Assembly: GCA_014871385.1 (NCBI GenBank)
Contig: CM026428.1
Coordinates: 294,653-358,652 of the forward strand
DNA length: 64,000 bases
From: Ceratodon purpureus
Taxonomy: Eukaryota; Streptophyta; Bryopsida; Pseudoditrichales; Ditrichaceae
Reading direction: 5' to 3'
Below the pieces are notes generated by a model that did not search any database, was not told where the DNA came from, and worked only from the letters and a program-made list of their open reading frames with translations. The position numbers were made by a program, and so were the translations under genes. The stretch's first letter is position 1; the number at the start of each line of letters is the position of its first letter. Below, one piece after another: positions 32,936-44,873 of this stretch.

Positions 32936-33689
32936 CCCCCAAATGCCTGAGCCTATGACCACGGAAATAGACTTTGACTTTGGAGACGCTATTTTTCCAC
33001 TATAAATAATGTAAAATATGAAGTTTTCATTTTTCTTAGATAGATACACATGTAATCTTCAAGCAACAATTTTTTCAAAATTAATGGGTTTATTATGTAA
33101 TTAATATAAATTTTCAAATGAGAACAAACAAAGAAAACTCATATCAAATATGGATTATATCAAAAAATTATGAAATATTTACCATAGATGTATATGACAA
33201 CCAAAAACCTTATACTAGTCACCGTGCTCAAAAATTATGTTTTAATCCAAAAATACGATGAAAAAACCTAAAACCGTGGAAAATCAAGAAATAGCCACGG
33301 TTATACCCCTTCATCTTATACCAGCTATAAATCACTCAATTTTAGGTATTTTTCAAAATTTCAAATTGGACTGGAAAGTAGATTTGTAAAGTTACATTTC
33401 ATTAGTCTGGCTCAAATGCAAAACAGATCATCCCAATAGTCAAAATTGTGTTTCAGCTGTCTATTTGAAGGAATTTTTGAATACACACACGGTATTGATC
33501 TTTTTGACTTTAAGGAGGCACCTAAATTCATGAAATCATCATTTTGAGAATTCATTAATGAGGTTAGATAGATCTCCCACAACTTTACAACATGAAAAAA
33601 AAATGGATGAAAAATTGTCATTTGGATGACAGTTATGGAGCTTGGAAAAATGAGATCGACCAGTTTTTGGTCGTTTGGGCGTTTAGGGG
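32936..33689. mobile_element. 754-bp TTAA-flanked MITE inserted in the transposase exon
   Basis: TTAA at 32932-32935 and 33690-33693. The ends are inverted repeats: CCCCCAAATGCC on the left, and GGGCGTTTAGGGG on the right, whose complement is CCCCTAAACGCCC. Keeping one TTAA joins LATI to KLRSRFF in the Plavaka transposase frame, which independently proves a TTAA duplication. An inverted, truncated copy lies at 49200-49858 and an end fragment at about 55690-55777. Confidence 0.85.
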
Positions 33690-34317
33690 TTAATGGTAGC
33701 AAGTCTTTTGTCTAAGATTGGAAGAGGATCTTCCCGAAGCTCTTTAGAGACACTGATCACAATGTCCACAAGTGTCTTAAAAATTCCAATATCTGCTTGA
33801 TGGAGTATATCAACATTGATAGCAAGATAGGGATTCCCAAAATCCGTATACCCTCCAGCAAAATCCCACAACGCACACTACATAACAAAATACAACAATG
33901 TCTTCAAAAAATGTTATTTAAAAAATTAAATTGAATTAAATTAAAATATGTTAAATTAAAAACTAATAATAATAATAATTTTGTAGATATTTAAATTAGA
34001 ATAAAAACTTTTGTAGTAATATATAATATTGGCAGTTTAAGATGAATTATATACCTTAACCGGATGTAGAGAATGACTTTTGGACAATAGAAGAAGAAGA
34101 GAAACTACGGTCTCCGGAGGAGACCAAAGTGAATAAAGTGTCTGTTTGATCCACCCCCAAGCCAATGCCCACAGGAAGTATGGAAGTAAAGATCTACTCC
34201 CCCCTTTCGAGAGTAGACACTTTAGTCACAAAGTAACTAGTAACCAGTAACCAGTAACTAGTAACAAGTAATAGTAGTGATTATCTTCTCAAGATTCATG
34301 TGATTGCAATTTTGGAC

Positions 34318-34405
34318 ACCAAGCCACGAGCTCATTTGTTGGTTGGAGGTGAGCATTTGTCTCATTTATCTGGTCCAGGTTCGAACCCTGATGGACTCGT
34401 TTGAG
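34318..34405 (+). repeat. tRNA-like A/B box segment (possible SINE) in the LINE 3' region
   Basis: A perfect B box, GGTTCGAACCC, stands at 34378-34388. An A-box-like TTGGTTGGAGG lies about 40 bp upstream, within GAGCTCATTTGTTGGTTGG. This spacing fits a tRNA-derived RNA polymerase III promoter as in plant SINEs. I found no target duplication, so the extent is uncertain. Confidence 0.45.
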
Positions 34406-34597
34406 TGGATGTGGGGGATGAAGTGGCTTGGTACTGCTGAGTGAGCGATCGCAGGTAGTAGATGAGTTGTGCCAACCAACAGCCCCCTTTGCGAGAAGTT
34501 GACAAGAGACTTGACACCCGTATGCTAACAATTTAAATAAAGTAGCTCTAGCTACTAAAAATTTTATTTGTATTTTTATTATAAATTTGGATTTTGA

Positions 34598-37500
34598 CTA
34601 TGGGGGATCTAATGTTTCGGATAATGGTTGGTGGTTTTCTATTCTTCTTTTGTGAAGAAGAATAGACATGGCATATTGTATGGCAATAGTGTTTATGTTT
34701 TTAAAGGTGTTTTTGATGGTAGGCATAGGTATTTTGAAATTGTCTACAAGTAGTTTCATTGATGGAATGTGTGTAGTAGCTCTAGCGCCTGCTGTGATGA
34801 CAATAAGGGGGTCAACTTTCCATCCTCTAGTGGTAATACTGGCAATTAATGGATTGTATTTGTTGGTTTTAGCTTCAAATGTTTCTGGTGAGAATCTGTC
34901 GTTGCAGTATGTGAATCAATGAATTGTATGGTAAGATTGGGGTTTATTTCTGTAGGGGGATCACTTTGGTATGGTAAACCTTTAACGCAAAGAATGTCTG
35001 GTCTATATTTAGAGTTACAATGACATCTTTGTGTGTCACATGTGCATGGAAGTAGCCAATTGGGAACGGTATTTTCTGAGGGTTTATCATTAAAGGTGCC
35101 CGCGTTCATTAGAATAAAACAACGAGATTTTTCGGATGAGACTAGCAGTTTTCTAATTTCCCATACTGCTTTGTTGTGTCTTTTGACTCGGAGGGAGTGT
35201 ATATGTTGTTGTTGGCATGTGAGTAATACATGTAGCCATGTATCCGGTTCATGTGAATTGCAAATAGGACATGTGATAGATGGAAATCTTTCTCTTCCAA
35301 AAAACATTTGTTTTCTAGCTTGGCCTATGTAGGTTCCCGTACGGCATTTTATGAGGCATGATTTTTGTTTGTCAGTGATGGCTGGATTTTCCCAAAATTC
35401 ATTAAAAAGTTCATTGTCTATGTCTGCATTTCCCGTCCATTTGCAAATGTTGGGGGTTTGTATGGCCATGATTTTTAGATTGTTTTCTCTGTCATATTTT
35501 TTGATTTGTTTTTCTAGAGTTCTAACTGGTCCTTTGTCTGGAACATCATTTCTCGAAGGCCAGTTATCTTTTTGGAAGTAGAATGGAGTGGCATGGGCAT
35601 GTTCGTATGAGTGTAGGGTTTTTCTATGTCCTAGCTTTAGGCCTTGTTTTGCTAAGTAATCTGCTTCTTTGTTGCCATCAATGTTGATGTGTGCTCTAAC
35701 TTTGTATAGTGATATTGGTTGTGTTCTTTGTTGGAGTAGTTCTACTATACAGGCAAGTGTGGTTTGATCGGGGTGACTATTATGTAGTGTGGGATGTTTT
35801 ATTTGTGTATTAAGTAAATATAGTACATTTAGGCAGTCGGTAAATATGTATGCTGGTTCGTTGGGGAATTGTGTGTTAATAATTCTGAGTGTTTTGTGTA
35901 TTGCCATCATTTCTGCACGTAGTATATTTTGGTGTCCGTGGAGTCTTTTGGGGATATTGAGACCTTTGGGGCTGTAAATACCGTATCCGGCTCTTTCTCT
36001 TCGCCATTTACCGTTGCCAATTTCTTTTGGGGGTTTAAATGATCCATCTGTGTAATAACTGAATTGGGGGTGGAATTTTAGTGGTAGATTTGTTTGGTAG
36101 TTTGGTAGTTGTGGGATAGGTGTTGAGTTATTTGTAGAGGTGTTTGGATAATCTAATTTGGACCATTTTTTACTAGGATTGACATGGGTGTTTAAGGGAG
36201 TTGGGGATGCAATTTGTGTGTGAATTTGTAATATTTGGAGATTGTTAATTGTATGAATGAGTTGATTCATTGGTTCGTGAGTACCTATGTTGTTGTTTTG
36301 GTGGTGGATAGAGAGTATTCTGAGCGTAGACAGTTCTTTTCTTTCAAGTTTAAGTTCGGGGAGAATTGTTGGCTCTTCATATGTAATGGTGTCTGCAGCA
36401 AAATGGGCAATAATGGGTGAGTCCGGGAATGGGCCGGTGTAAGGATTAAAGTTTTGGTACCAGTTAGTGTCTGGAGAGATGAGTATGGTCATAGTGTTTG
36501 GGTCATTTTTTGCCGCAAGGCCGGCCCAATGAATGGCTTGTTGTAAGTCGGTTTCATTGTGGGGGTGAGCGTAGCCAATTCCTTTCCATTTATGATCAAA
36601 TGCTTTCCCTAGGGAGCCAAATATTATATCTCGTGAAAATGGTGAGTAAAATTGGGTAAATTGTGTAGGGCATGTAACTGGTGATGAAAAGTAAGATTGG
36701 TGGATGTTGAATGTTGCTATTAGTAAGTCTAGTATTTCAGTTGGTATTGTATATTGAGCACATTTAAGTGGATCATTTTTTGGAATACAATATTTATATC
36801 TTTGATATAGCCACACAATTTCAGTTTCAAATGATTGGGTGGATGGCTCAAGGCCGTGTGGGGTATTTTTTGCATGTTGATATTGTTTCCATAGCCATAG
36901 TAGTCTAGTTTTCGGGATGGTGATGAGGTGTCGGCCATTATCTTCGTATATATGTGCGACGTCATGTTGTGTTTGGATAATGTTCGAGTCCGTTTCAATG
37001 TCATTTTCTGGATTGCATTCATTAATAAAGACATGTGCTAGTGGAATAATTGTGGCCGGAGTAACGTATCTTGTATCTTTTTGTTGTTCTATGGAGAAGT
37101 GTTTTTCGATGATGCTTAAAAAATGTTTATGTTGTTGTTTAGTGTAGTATTGGGTAAGTAATTCAGTATTGTGGAGACAAGTGTTATTGTTACTCCAAGG
37201 GAAAAGTTCACTTTGACTACGCCATTTGTTGTATGTGTTATTATTTGGCGTGGTCCATTGGCATAGATATGTTGTATCTTTATAGTTTATCCCATTTGGA
37301 TCTTTGATTTTATGTTGTTTGTGGTTTAGTATTGTGTGTATGGGGAATTGTCTTGGATATTTAAGCATATGGTTGGGAGGAGGAGGAAGTTCGGGAATAG
37401 GAGGGTTGGGAGGGTGCATTGGGGGGATCGGTTGTTGTGGTAGGATGTTGTGGTTTAATAATATGTAATAATTTTTTAGAGTTCTTGGGGGGAAGTGGAA

Positions 37501-38469
37501 TCGGAATCGGCATGGTATTTGGCATCTTTGATGGCAAGTGGGTTGACAGAATAATTGACTAGCAATATTTAGCGCACTTTTTATGAGTTTTGTGGGGTTG
37601 GAGTGGTATATTTTAAAGTCGTCTAGATTCATTAGGGTAGTACCGTTAGGCATGGTTATTTGTTCTAAATTTATTATATTATGTAATAGTAGTTTTTGTA
37701 ATAGTTTGAGAGAAGTTTTGGGGTTTAGGCCTTGTAGGTATTGTACTTCTTGCATCCATGCAGTTTCGAGTGGGGATGGGTTTAATAAAAAAAATTCTAT
37801 TGTGCTTTTAAGGTGGACTCCAGCTTCATGTTTAAGTAAAAACAGTGTTCTAGTGATAGGGGATCTCGTACAATCTTGATATTTGATGCGGTCTATTTCT
37901 TCGGAGCCTCCAAATTTTGCAAGTATGAATTGTATCAAGCCAAAGTATATTTTACCGAGTCTGCCTTTGTCATTGAGAGCATTTTGTAATTGTTCTCTAA
38001 TACATCTTAGATATGCATTTTTTAATGAAAAGGCTTCCATTCCGAATAGATCATGTGGGAGTTGTGTAGCAATATTAGATGTACTTTTTGGTAGTCCACA
38101 TATTGTTTTGTGGAGTGCTATGATCTTTTTGTCAAGTTTTCTAATGGATGGCATAGAGTATGGTACTGCGTAGAAGCTGTATGCAATACCGGCACGTATG
38201 ACTATATCGGCCATATTGATTTTTTGTTTCATAGTGGCTGGGCAAGCCACTAAGGCTTTGCATTGTTTGATGACTTTAGCCGTGGTGGTGTTTATTTGTG
38301 TTTTCCATTTAAGTGATGGTGCAAGGTTTATTCCAAGGTATGTATAAGGGTCATGTTGGTCCAAAACTAGTATTGGTTGGTTTTTGTAGTTTATATTGGT
38401 GGCTTGGATCTGTGCTTTGAATGCTATGGGATTCATTTTTGATTTATTTGGGCAGATACAACTTGTCAC
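34598..38469 (-). pseudogene. retrotransposon ORF2, C-terminal part: RT thumb, RNase H, CCHC and restriction-like endonuclease
   Basis: The frame from 38469 to 34846 encodes the RT thumb (YLGINLAPSLKWKTQ), then a long linker. RNase H follows with YYTDGSFK (Asp), ILRAEMMAI (Glu), IFTDCLNVL (Asp) and NKEADYLAKQ (Asp). Then come CPICNSHEPDTWLHVLLTC (CX2CX9HX4C), KRHNKAVWEI (RHN motif) and KYRPDILCVKG (RPD), the ordered signature of restriction-like endonucleases. A one-base shift near 34920 moves the last block (FTYCNDRFSPET, GWKVDPL, ITAGARATTHIPSMK) into another frame, ending with TAG at 34598-34600. Confidence 0.85.
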
Positions 38470-38590
38470 CCCTACAAAAGTTCTCTTTTGGACAATGTGT
38501 GCTTAGTGAAACTGTTAGATGAGGTGCAATATGTCTGCCCTACAAGGGCAGGGCTCAACAGATTTAAATATGAATCAGTGCAATGATTCG
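38470..38590. mobile_element. 121-bp insertion in the RT coding region
   Basis: GTCAC stands at 38465-38469 and 38591-38595. Removing one copy plus the 121 bp (126 bp, 42 codons) joins KCAVT to CICPNKSKM in one frame and removes three stops. No terminal inverted repeat is visible. Confidence 0.6.
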
Positions 38591-40118
38591 GTCACTGCAC
38601 ATTTAGATATACCAAGATCCATTCCAGCCCATTTGCAAAATTTGTCTAATTTATTTAGTTGTATTTGTAGTGATGCTAATTTGTTGGCAATAGCTGCTAA
38701 ATCATCAGCATATGCTGTAGATGAGATTGTAACTTTGGATGTACCAAAAGTGTATCCATTGTCACCTTGTTGTAACCATCTAAGAAGTGGTTTTAAAAAT
38801 ATTATAAATAGATTTGGACTAAGAGTATCTCCTTGTATTTTTCCTCTTTGGATGGGAATAGGTAGAGTTTTACCAAAGTGTTCTCCAGAAAATATAGTAG
38901 AGGATTGTGAGTATATATTTCCTATCAGGTTTATGGCATCGGTTGGGTATCCAAGATCTTTCATTATGGCTAAGAATCTCGCATGGTCAATGGAGCCAAA
39001 AGCATTTTTGAAGTCAATGTAGAGAATATATATATCTTGATTTGTAAATCTTGCATCTTCTAAGGCTGCAATAAGTAGTTGAAGTTGTCTGGATGTTCCT
39101 CTTTCTGCTCGGAATCCTTCTTGGCTGTCATGCAGAATTTGATGTCTTTCGCCGTAAGTGGAAAGGATAAAGGTTAATGTGCTAGTAAAGAGTTTGTATA
39201 TGGTGTTCGCTAAGGCGATAGGCCTATGGTTTGTAAGTTGTGATGGTTCACTTTTTTTATATAATAAGACAGTTAGACTAGTTTTCCATGTTGCAGGTAT
39301 TTGTTTTTGTTTGTAGCAGTGTTTAAAAAATAGAAATAGTAATTTGTGGAATCGTGGAGGCATATTTTTCATAATAGAGTTAGGTAGTTTGTTTGGGCCT
39401 GGGGCTTTGTTATTTCCTAGGTTTTTGAGGCATAATCGTAAGTTTCTTGGTCAAAATATGTGTGTAGGGGGATTTGTGGTTCTCCGCGTTGATCAATTGT
39501 GAATCCGTCCAAGTCATGCCATGGGTATTGTCTGACGCTGCATGTGCATTGTGGAGGGTGTGTATTTTGATAGTGACATGTGGGGACTGTTGGCCGGTTG
39601 CTGATAGATTGTTGAATGTATATTTCTTGAGCAATGTCTTTCGGACTAGTTAAGATGTTATTTTGTCTATCCATTATAGAGTCAAGAGGTGAAGTTTCAG
39701 AGTTTTTGAAGACTTTTCTATTTACTTTTTTGGGGCTTTTTTCATACAATTGTTGGTATTTTGATATGGCTTTGCGGATGCAATCTTTAGTGTATTTTGT
39801 GGTTATTTTCCTGGCTTCTTTGTTAGCAGTTTTTGCGATATTAGCTATGACATCAATCCATTCGTTCGGTATAGAGTCCGTTACTGGTGGGTGTGGGATT
39901 TGTACGTATTGGTGGCTACATATTTCGTTCAGTATAGGGTGTGTTTGCCATTCTGGGTTGTTTTTTGCGATGTATATAGTTTTTCTGATAAGATGATATG
40001 TGTCAAGGTGTTTTTTCCATTCTTTGGCTAGTTTTCGAGGTAAAAAGCCGCCTTGTTGCTTTGTTCTATTTGTGAGTTGTGGTAGTGGGGGTGCGTTACA
40101 TGTTTTTTCAATGGTTTC
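38575..40118 (-). pseudogene. retrotransposon ORF2, reverse transcriptase palm/fingers
   Basis: Going down from 40118, the minus frame runs from a TGA stop (40119-40121) through KSPKKVNRKVF to 39417. It then shifts near 39430 into the frame with NNKAPGPNKLP, NHRPIALANTIYKLF, EGFRAERGTSRQL, YIDFKNAFGSIDHARF, GKIQGDTLSPNLF and AYADDLAAIA. These are the standard non-LTR RT blocks, with the catalytic YADD. Confidence 0.9.
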
Positions 40119-42197
40119 TCAGATTTTTTCTACGATTTTGTCTAAGGATGCGCAAGCTTCTTGCCATAAAGCGGGGGTAAGATGGTCATTATTTTCTAAT
40201 AGCTTGGTTAATTCATTTATTTGTATAGAATTTTTTTCAAAAAATTCATTATTAAATTTTTCCAAGTTTTTTGGAGGTATTGGGTTTAAGATTCTAATTG
40301 TTGGGGTAGTGATGGGGGCCGGTGATCTGGCTATCAATAGGTTTTGTGGAATGTGTAAAGTGACTGGAAAATGATCTGAGTTTAAATTCAAATTTGTGTT
40401 TGTCGTGGAGGTGAATCTAATATTGTCTAGGGATTTTATGTAGAAACCATCTATGAGGCTAGCTGATGTGTAGTTGTAGCCACCTTGTCTAGAGAATGTT
40501 GTGTTTGTTGGGATGTATTCTAGATTTAGTGAGTTGGTAAAGTTTTTCCATTGAATATCTTCTTCTTGTGGTGGAGTGTTGGTGTTGTGGTTTAGTCTTC
40601 CGTTTAGTGCTATATCTCGATTGAAGTCTCCACACAAGATGTATGTATGATTAGGGTGTGCATTTATTTGGTTTGTGATTGTAGTTTGGATGTGGGGAAT
40701 GAGACGGATGTCTTCTATGTGTGTAGGCATATATAAGTGTATGATTAACCATGGTAGTAATGGATGGTTGTTAATTTTTATTATTTGTAGATATGGGGAG
40801 ATGTTTGATGGTGTAGGGATTTTGGTAATATTTCCAGGGAAAGCATATTTATTGTGTATAAGTGTGAGTAGGCCTCCTCTTCCGGGATGTAGGGCATTCT
40901 TTGTTGCATGCATCTTGTGAGGGCATGTGTGTTATTAAAAATGAGTTTGTATTCAGGAAATAGATTTTGTATCCATTTAGTGGATTTAGTTGCTGTGAGT
41001 TTTGTTTCTGGGATGTTTATAATTGCCGTATTCCTTGAAGAGTTGTATAAGAGGTTTTGTAGGTTTGGTAAAGCTGTATTAAGTGAAGATGGATTCCAAG
41101 TTATTATTTTTGTTTCGTCATTAGTGTTGATGTTTATTCTCGGGGGAGGTGTTGAGATGTTTGGAAGGGGTGGTGGATGTGAGTATTCATTTAGACTTTC
41201 GAAACAGCGTAGAGTTTCAGTGATTAATTTATTTGGTAAGAAAGGAAATTTTCTTTGGAGTATGATAGGTGTTGGTGGTGTATCTTGGTTATGGATAAAT
41301 TTGTATAGTTCATCATGAATTGAGTTTTTTGAGGATATTAGGTCTTGGTTCATTTCAATGAATTTGGTATAAGGGTGTTGGGTGAGGATGTGTCTTTCCG
41401 GAGGGTTGTTTAGGTTGGCTAGTCTAATCATTACTGTATTAGTCCAAATATCATTGAAGTAGTAAATGCGGGGATGAGCTAATATATGATTACATGTATT
41501 TATTAGTGGGTGTATGGTAACGATTAATGCATATAGTATGTGAGGTATTGGGGATTGTATTTGTGTTTGTATATATTGATGTAGATGTGGAAATTCAATG
41601 ATTGCTTGATGGTGTAGATGGTGGTTAGTTTTTAAAATTGGAGCAAAGGAATTTGCAATGTGTTGGTATTCCGGGCGCAATTTGATTGTGCTAGGGATAA
41701 AGTATCTTCTAGCTCTTTTCTTATGTTCGGCTGGATGAGTTCTAAGTATGTTGGGCATTGGCCTTGGGTTTGATTCAATGTCCCCGCATTGAAGTAGGGC
41801 TAATTTGTTTACAAAGTAGTATCCTTGGTAAATGTCGATTTTAGGATTTTTATAATTTAATTTATAATACTTTGTTGTTATGAGTTTTGTTGTGTTGAAT
41901 AAATTAGGTAAAGCATGTATTGTTTGTTCTAGACTTAAAGGTAGGTAGTGCAAAGTTGTATTGGGTTCAGAGGAATGGTTTGTAATTGAGTTAGTAGACC
42001 AATTGTATATGTGTTGATTTGTATTCTTTTCGTATTTTATTTTCTCATGATGTTGATAGGTTTTATCTATTTTCACGTGGGGTTGGTAGGTAATGGTAGT
42101 AGAGTGTTTGTTAATAAGATTATGTTTTTGTATAATATCAAGGATTATGTGAGATTGATATCGTGAGAGAATTCTTTGTTTGAAATAAGTTCTATTT
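40119..42197 (-). pseudogene. retrotransposon ORF2, N-terminal part with APE endonuclease
   Basis: The frame 42197-40781 contains the 2A-like motif and the start of the endonuclease (ITWNPSSLNT, NIPETKLTATKS). After a frameshift near 40920, the frame 40913-40119 carries HPGRGGLLTLIH, YILCGDFNRD, ASLIDGFYIK and LNSDHFPVTL, the apurinic-endonuclease catalytic blocks (ETK, GDFN, SDH). Confidence 0.85.
41759..41803 (-). other. 2A-like ribosome-skipping motif (decayed)
   Basis: The minus strand reads LALLQCGDIESNPRP-MP. The 2A consensus is D-x-E-x-N-P-G-P. Only the Gly is changed, to Arg, explained by one transition (GGG to AGG). It lies between the HPK-repeat frame and the APE domain, in the same reading frame as both, as in other APE-type retrotransposons known to use 2A. 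Confidence 0.7.
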
Positions 42198-42199
42198 TT

Positions 42200-43399
42200 T
42201 TAATAGAATTTGACTTTTTGGTGGATTTTATGATTTGGATGAGTACTATGTTTTAGATGAAATTTAAATTCTGTATGTAATATAAATTTTGGATGAAATT
42301 TGAGGTTTTGGTGTTTTATGAATTTTGGATGAATTTGGAATTTCGAGTGAATTTGGAATTTTGGGTGAATTTGGAATTTTGGCAGAGTTTTTAATTTTGG
42401 ATGAATTTTTGGTTTTGGATGGATGGCGCGTATTGTATTTTCTACTTGTATGTTTGAAGAATATGTATATCTATTTGTATTTATTGGATTATGATTTGTT
42501 ATGGTATTGGGTATTAAATTGTTTATGAATTGATATTTGTATTTTGTATTTAGGCGAGGCCGGTAGGCCGAGGCCGTTTTATGGTTGAGTTTGATATAAT
42601 GTGGTAGTTGGAGATGATGTTTTGTACTAGGGTTGTATCCATGTTGTGTATGAAATTTAAGTGTAATTTTTGGGTTAAAATTGATTTTTAAATGGAGTTT
42701 AAGTTTTGGATGAGATTTGGATTTTGAATGGGCCTTAGATTTTGGATAAAATCTGAATTTTGGGTGAAGTCTGAAATTTGGATGAAATCTAACTTTTGGA
42801 TGAGATCTGAATTTTGGGTGAAATATGAGTTTTGGATGAAATTTGAATTTTGGATGAAGTTTGAGATTTGGATAAGATCTTAATTTTGGATGAATTCCAA
42901 ATTTTGGATGAAGTATAGATTTTTGATCAAATCCAAGTTTTGGATGAAAGTAGGTTTTTGGATGAAGGGAGTATTTTGGTTGTGTATTGTATTTGTACAA
43001 GTATGGAGTATAGTAATTATTTTTGTATTTCAAAAAGTATTCAAAACATTGTAAAATACTGTGTAAGGTATGAAAATATTCCGTATTTCTTCTAATATAT
43101 ACTATATGTACAAAACTAGGTCTAAATACAAATACGTATCTAGAGTACAGTGCTATTCTACTATAGACCATACATAAGGCCCTATTCATATCATTTGTCA
43201 CAAACTTGTTGTGAGAAATAACATGACTACCTACTATTTGTAACTGTGTGTTACAAGCACATCTATAGAATCCAAAACATTTACTGAAAACCCAGTATTC
43301 AGTCTGCAGCAGTTTACTACAAACATTGCAAATAAATTCTTCTTTTGATAATGAATCCAAAGCATCAATAACCAAACAGGCATCTGCAAGCTGCTGCAT
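42200..43399 (-). pseudogene. HPK hexapeptide-repeat protein upstream of ORF2 (ORF1-like)
   Basis: A 399-residue frame, in the same frame as the APE part below it and separated by a single TAA (42200-42202). Residues about 1-100 start MQQLADACLVIDALDSL and carry ICNVC and CACN cysteine pairs. Residues about 140-240 and 325-399 are two blocks of an imperfect hexamer [KR][FL]-x-[FIL]-H-P (for example KFRSHPKVRFHP), strongly basic. By position and charge it could be the nucleic-acid-binding ORF1 moiety released by the 2A motif. I know no named family with this repeat. The frame is open upstream of the Met through a 24-bp tandem repeat at about 43435-43510. Confidence 0.55.
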
Positions 43400-43640
43400 T
43401 TTTTCTCTCAGACCATCTGAATTCTGGCTGACTTTGCTGAACCTGGTTGGTCTGCGTTTGCAGAACCTGGCTGGTCTGCGTTTGCTGAACCTGGCTGCAG
43501 ATTCTCCACCTTTTCTCCTGCTCCGTCCAGCTACGGTGGTGGTGGCTCCGGATGTCTCGTGAGTTCAAGTCCCTGCGATTAAATTCCCAACCCTCCCCAC
43601 TACAAAGGCAAGCAAGGTACGTTATCGTTGTGCTTAGGGT

Positions 43641-44873
43641 TCATTTTTTCTTGATTTGCCTAGGTTGATGTGCATTTAATGTGTTGACGATGGGTGATGG
43701 AAGTAAACAGCTCTCTTCTTCCACTAATTTACTGATTCGTTTGGAATTGACTTTTCTAAATTGAAAGAGCACACCTGTGTGCGGCCAGCGGCAGTTGCAA
43801 GCAGAGCTGGCGACGCTATTCACCTCCCGCAGTTGCCTACTCCAGTTCTGCCACAGGTTGTTAAACAAGGTGCTGCTTGGATGTGTGTTTAGCAATTTCT
43901 GATGAATTTGGGAGAATGTATCGAATGTGAAAGGCAGAGGTTGGCAACAAGTGTGTGTTGTGTGGGTACGATGTGATGTAGGTTGTACAAGGGATTGGGG
44001 AGCAATGTAATGGATTTTGGTTTTTATGATGTGTTTAGTGTATTGGCTGAATATGTTTTTGCAGAGAAGGTGAGAAAACTTACCTGGAGCTGCTACAACT
44101 CGGGGAGGAATTCGTCTGTTGTGGCACTGGCCGGCTCTTGTAGCAGCGTCTTGCATCCTTGTGCTTTCCTTTGAGATTTTCAATAGGCTGGGATACGCAG
44201 GTGAATTTCTCCAGCGCAGCAGGCAATCGCAGACTCCTCCCGATCCTTCCTCAGGTGATTCGATTACTGTCTGTAGGGTTTGGTGCAGACGGGGCAGGTT
44301 GATGTGCTCGGTTTGGTGCAAATACAGCAGGTTTCGGTGCAGCAAGCTTGTTTTTGTAGCTGATTCGAGCGAGACGGTGGTCACAGATGTTGGCACAAGA
44401 AGTTTCGGCAGGATTCTCTTCACCAGCCGTACTGCACACGCAGAGAAATTGGCGTGAGATTGTGTGGCAAGAATGTTGAGTTTAGGAGACTTACCTTGGC
44501 TGTCGGGAGAAGCGAACCGATCTTGGTGTTGTCTCCGAATTGATGGCTGCTTGCGGTGTCGGGTGCTATGACTTCGGCTCCTCCATGCTCTATTGTCGCT
44601 GCTGCTGAGTTGGTGCGGTGTCGGTTTGGTGTTGCCTCTCGTGACTGCTACTATCTCTTGTCGAGCTGGGAATGGAGGCTGAGTATCGGTAGCCGACGTT
44701 GTTGGTGATGGCAGCTGACTCCGATGATGCCAGTTCCGTTGCTGGTGGTGGTGGGCTTGACGTCGGGGAGGTGAGCCCCAGCGTTGTTTGGCGTGCGAGT
44801 TGTAGCTGATTCTACAGTTGCTTCCGTGAATGTCGTCGTTGGCTATAGATCCGGAAAGAACGGATCTGAGCAA
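43641..44873 (-). CDS. retrotransposon upstream frame, basic, unrecognised
   Basis: A 410-residue frame starting MLRSVLSGSIANDD, rich in His, Arg, Gln and Ser in the first half (RRQAHHHQQRNWHHRS), then LLHRNLLYLHQTEHINLPRL and a C-terminus with LWQNWSRQLREV and ending RQIKKK. It lies inside the inserted element, between its 5' end and the HPK frame. It could be an ORF1 or leader coding region. I see no RRM, zinc knuckle or coiled coil that would settle it. Confidence 0.4.
   Translation of the reverse strand: MLRSVLSGSIANDDIHGSNCRISYNSHAKQRWGSPPRRQAHHHQQRNWHHRSQLPSPTTSATDTQPPFPARQEIVAVTRGNTKPTPHQLSSSDNRAWRSRSHSTRHRKQPSIRRQHQDRFASPDSQGKSPKLNILATQSHANFSACAVRLVKRILPKLLVPTSVTTVSLESATKTSLLHRNLLYLHQTEHINLPRLHQTLQTVIESPEEGSGGVCDCLLRWRNSPAYPSLLKISKESTRMQDAATRAGQCHNRRIPPRVVAAPGKFSHLLCKNIFSQYTKHIIKTKIHYIAPQSLVQPTSHRTHTTHTCCQPLPFTFDTFSQIHQKLLNTHPSSTLFNNLWQNWSRQLREVNSVASSACNCRWPHTGVLFQFRKVNSKRISKLVEEESCLLPSPIVNTLNAHQPRQIKKK

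Noticed and set aside
34310-34531. A real tRNA gene around the perfect B box
   Set aside because: No acceptor stem or anticodon arm can be drawn; better explained as a SINE-type head.
36235-38173. Several plus-strand frames of 60-100 residues
   Set aside because: Shadows of retrotransposon ORF2 on the minus strand.
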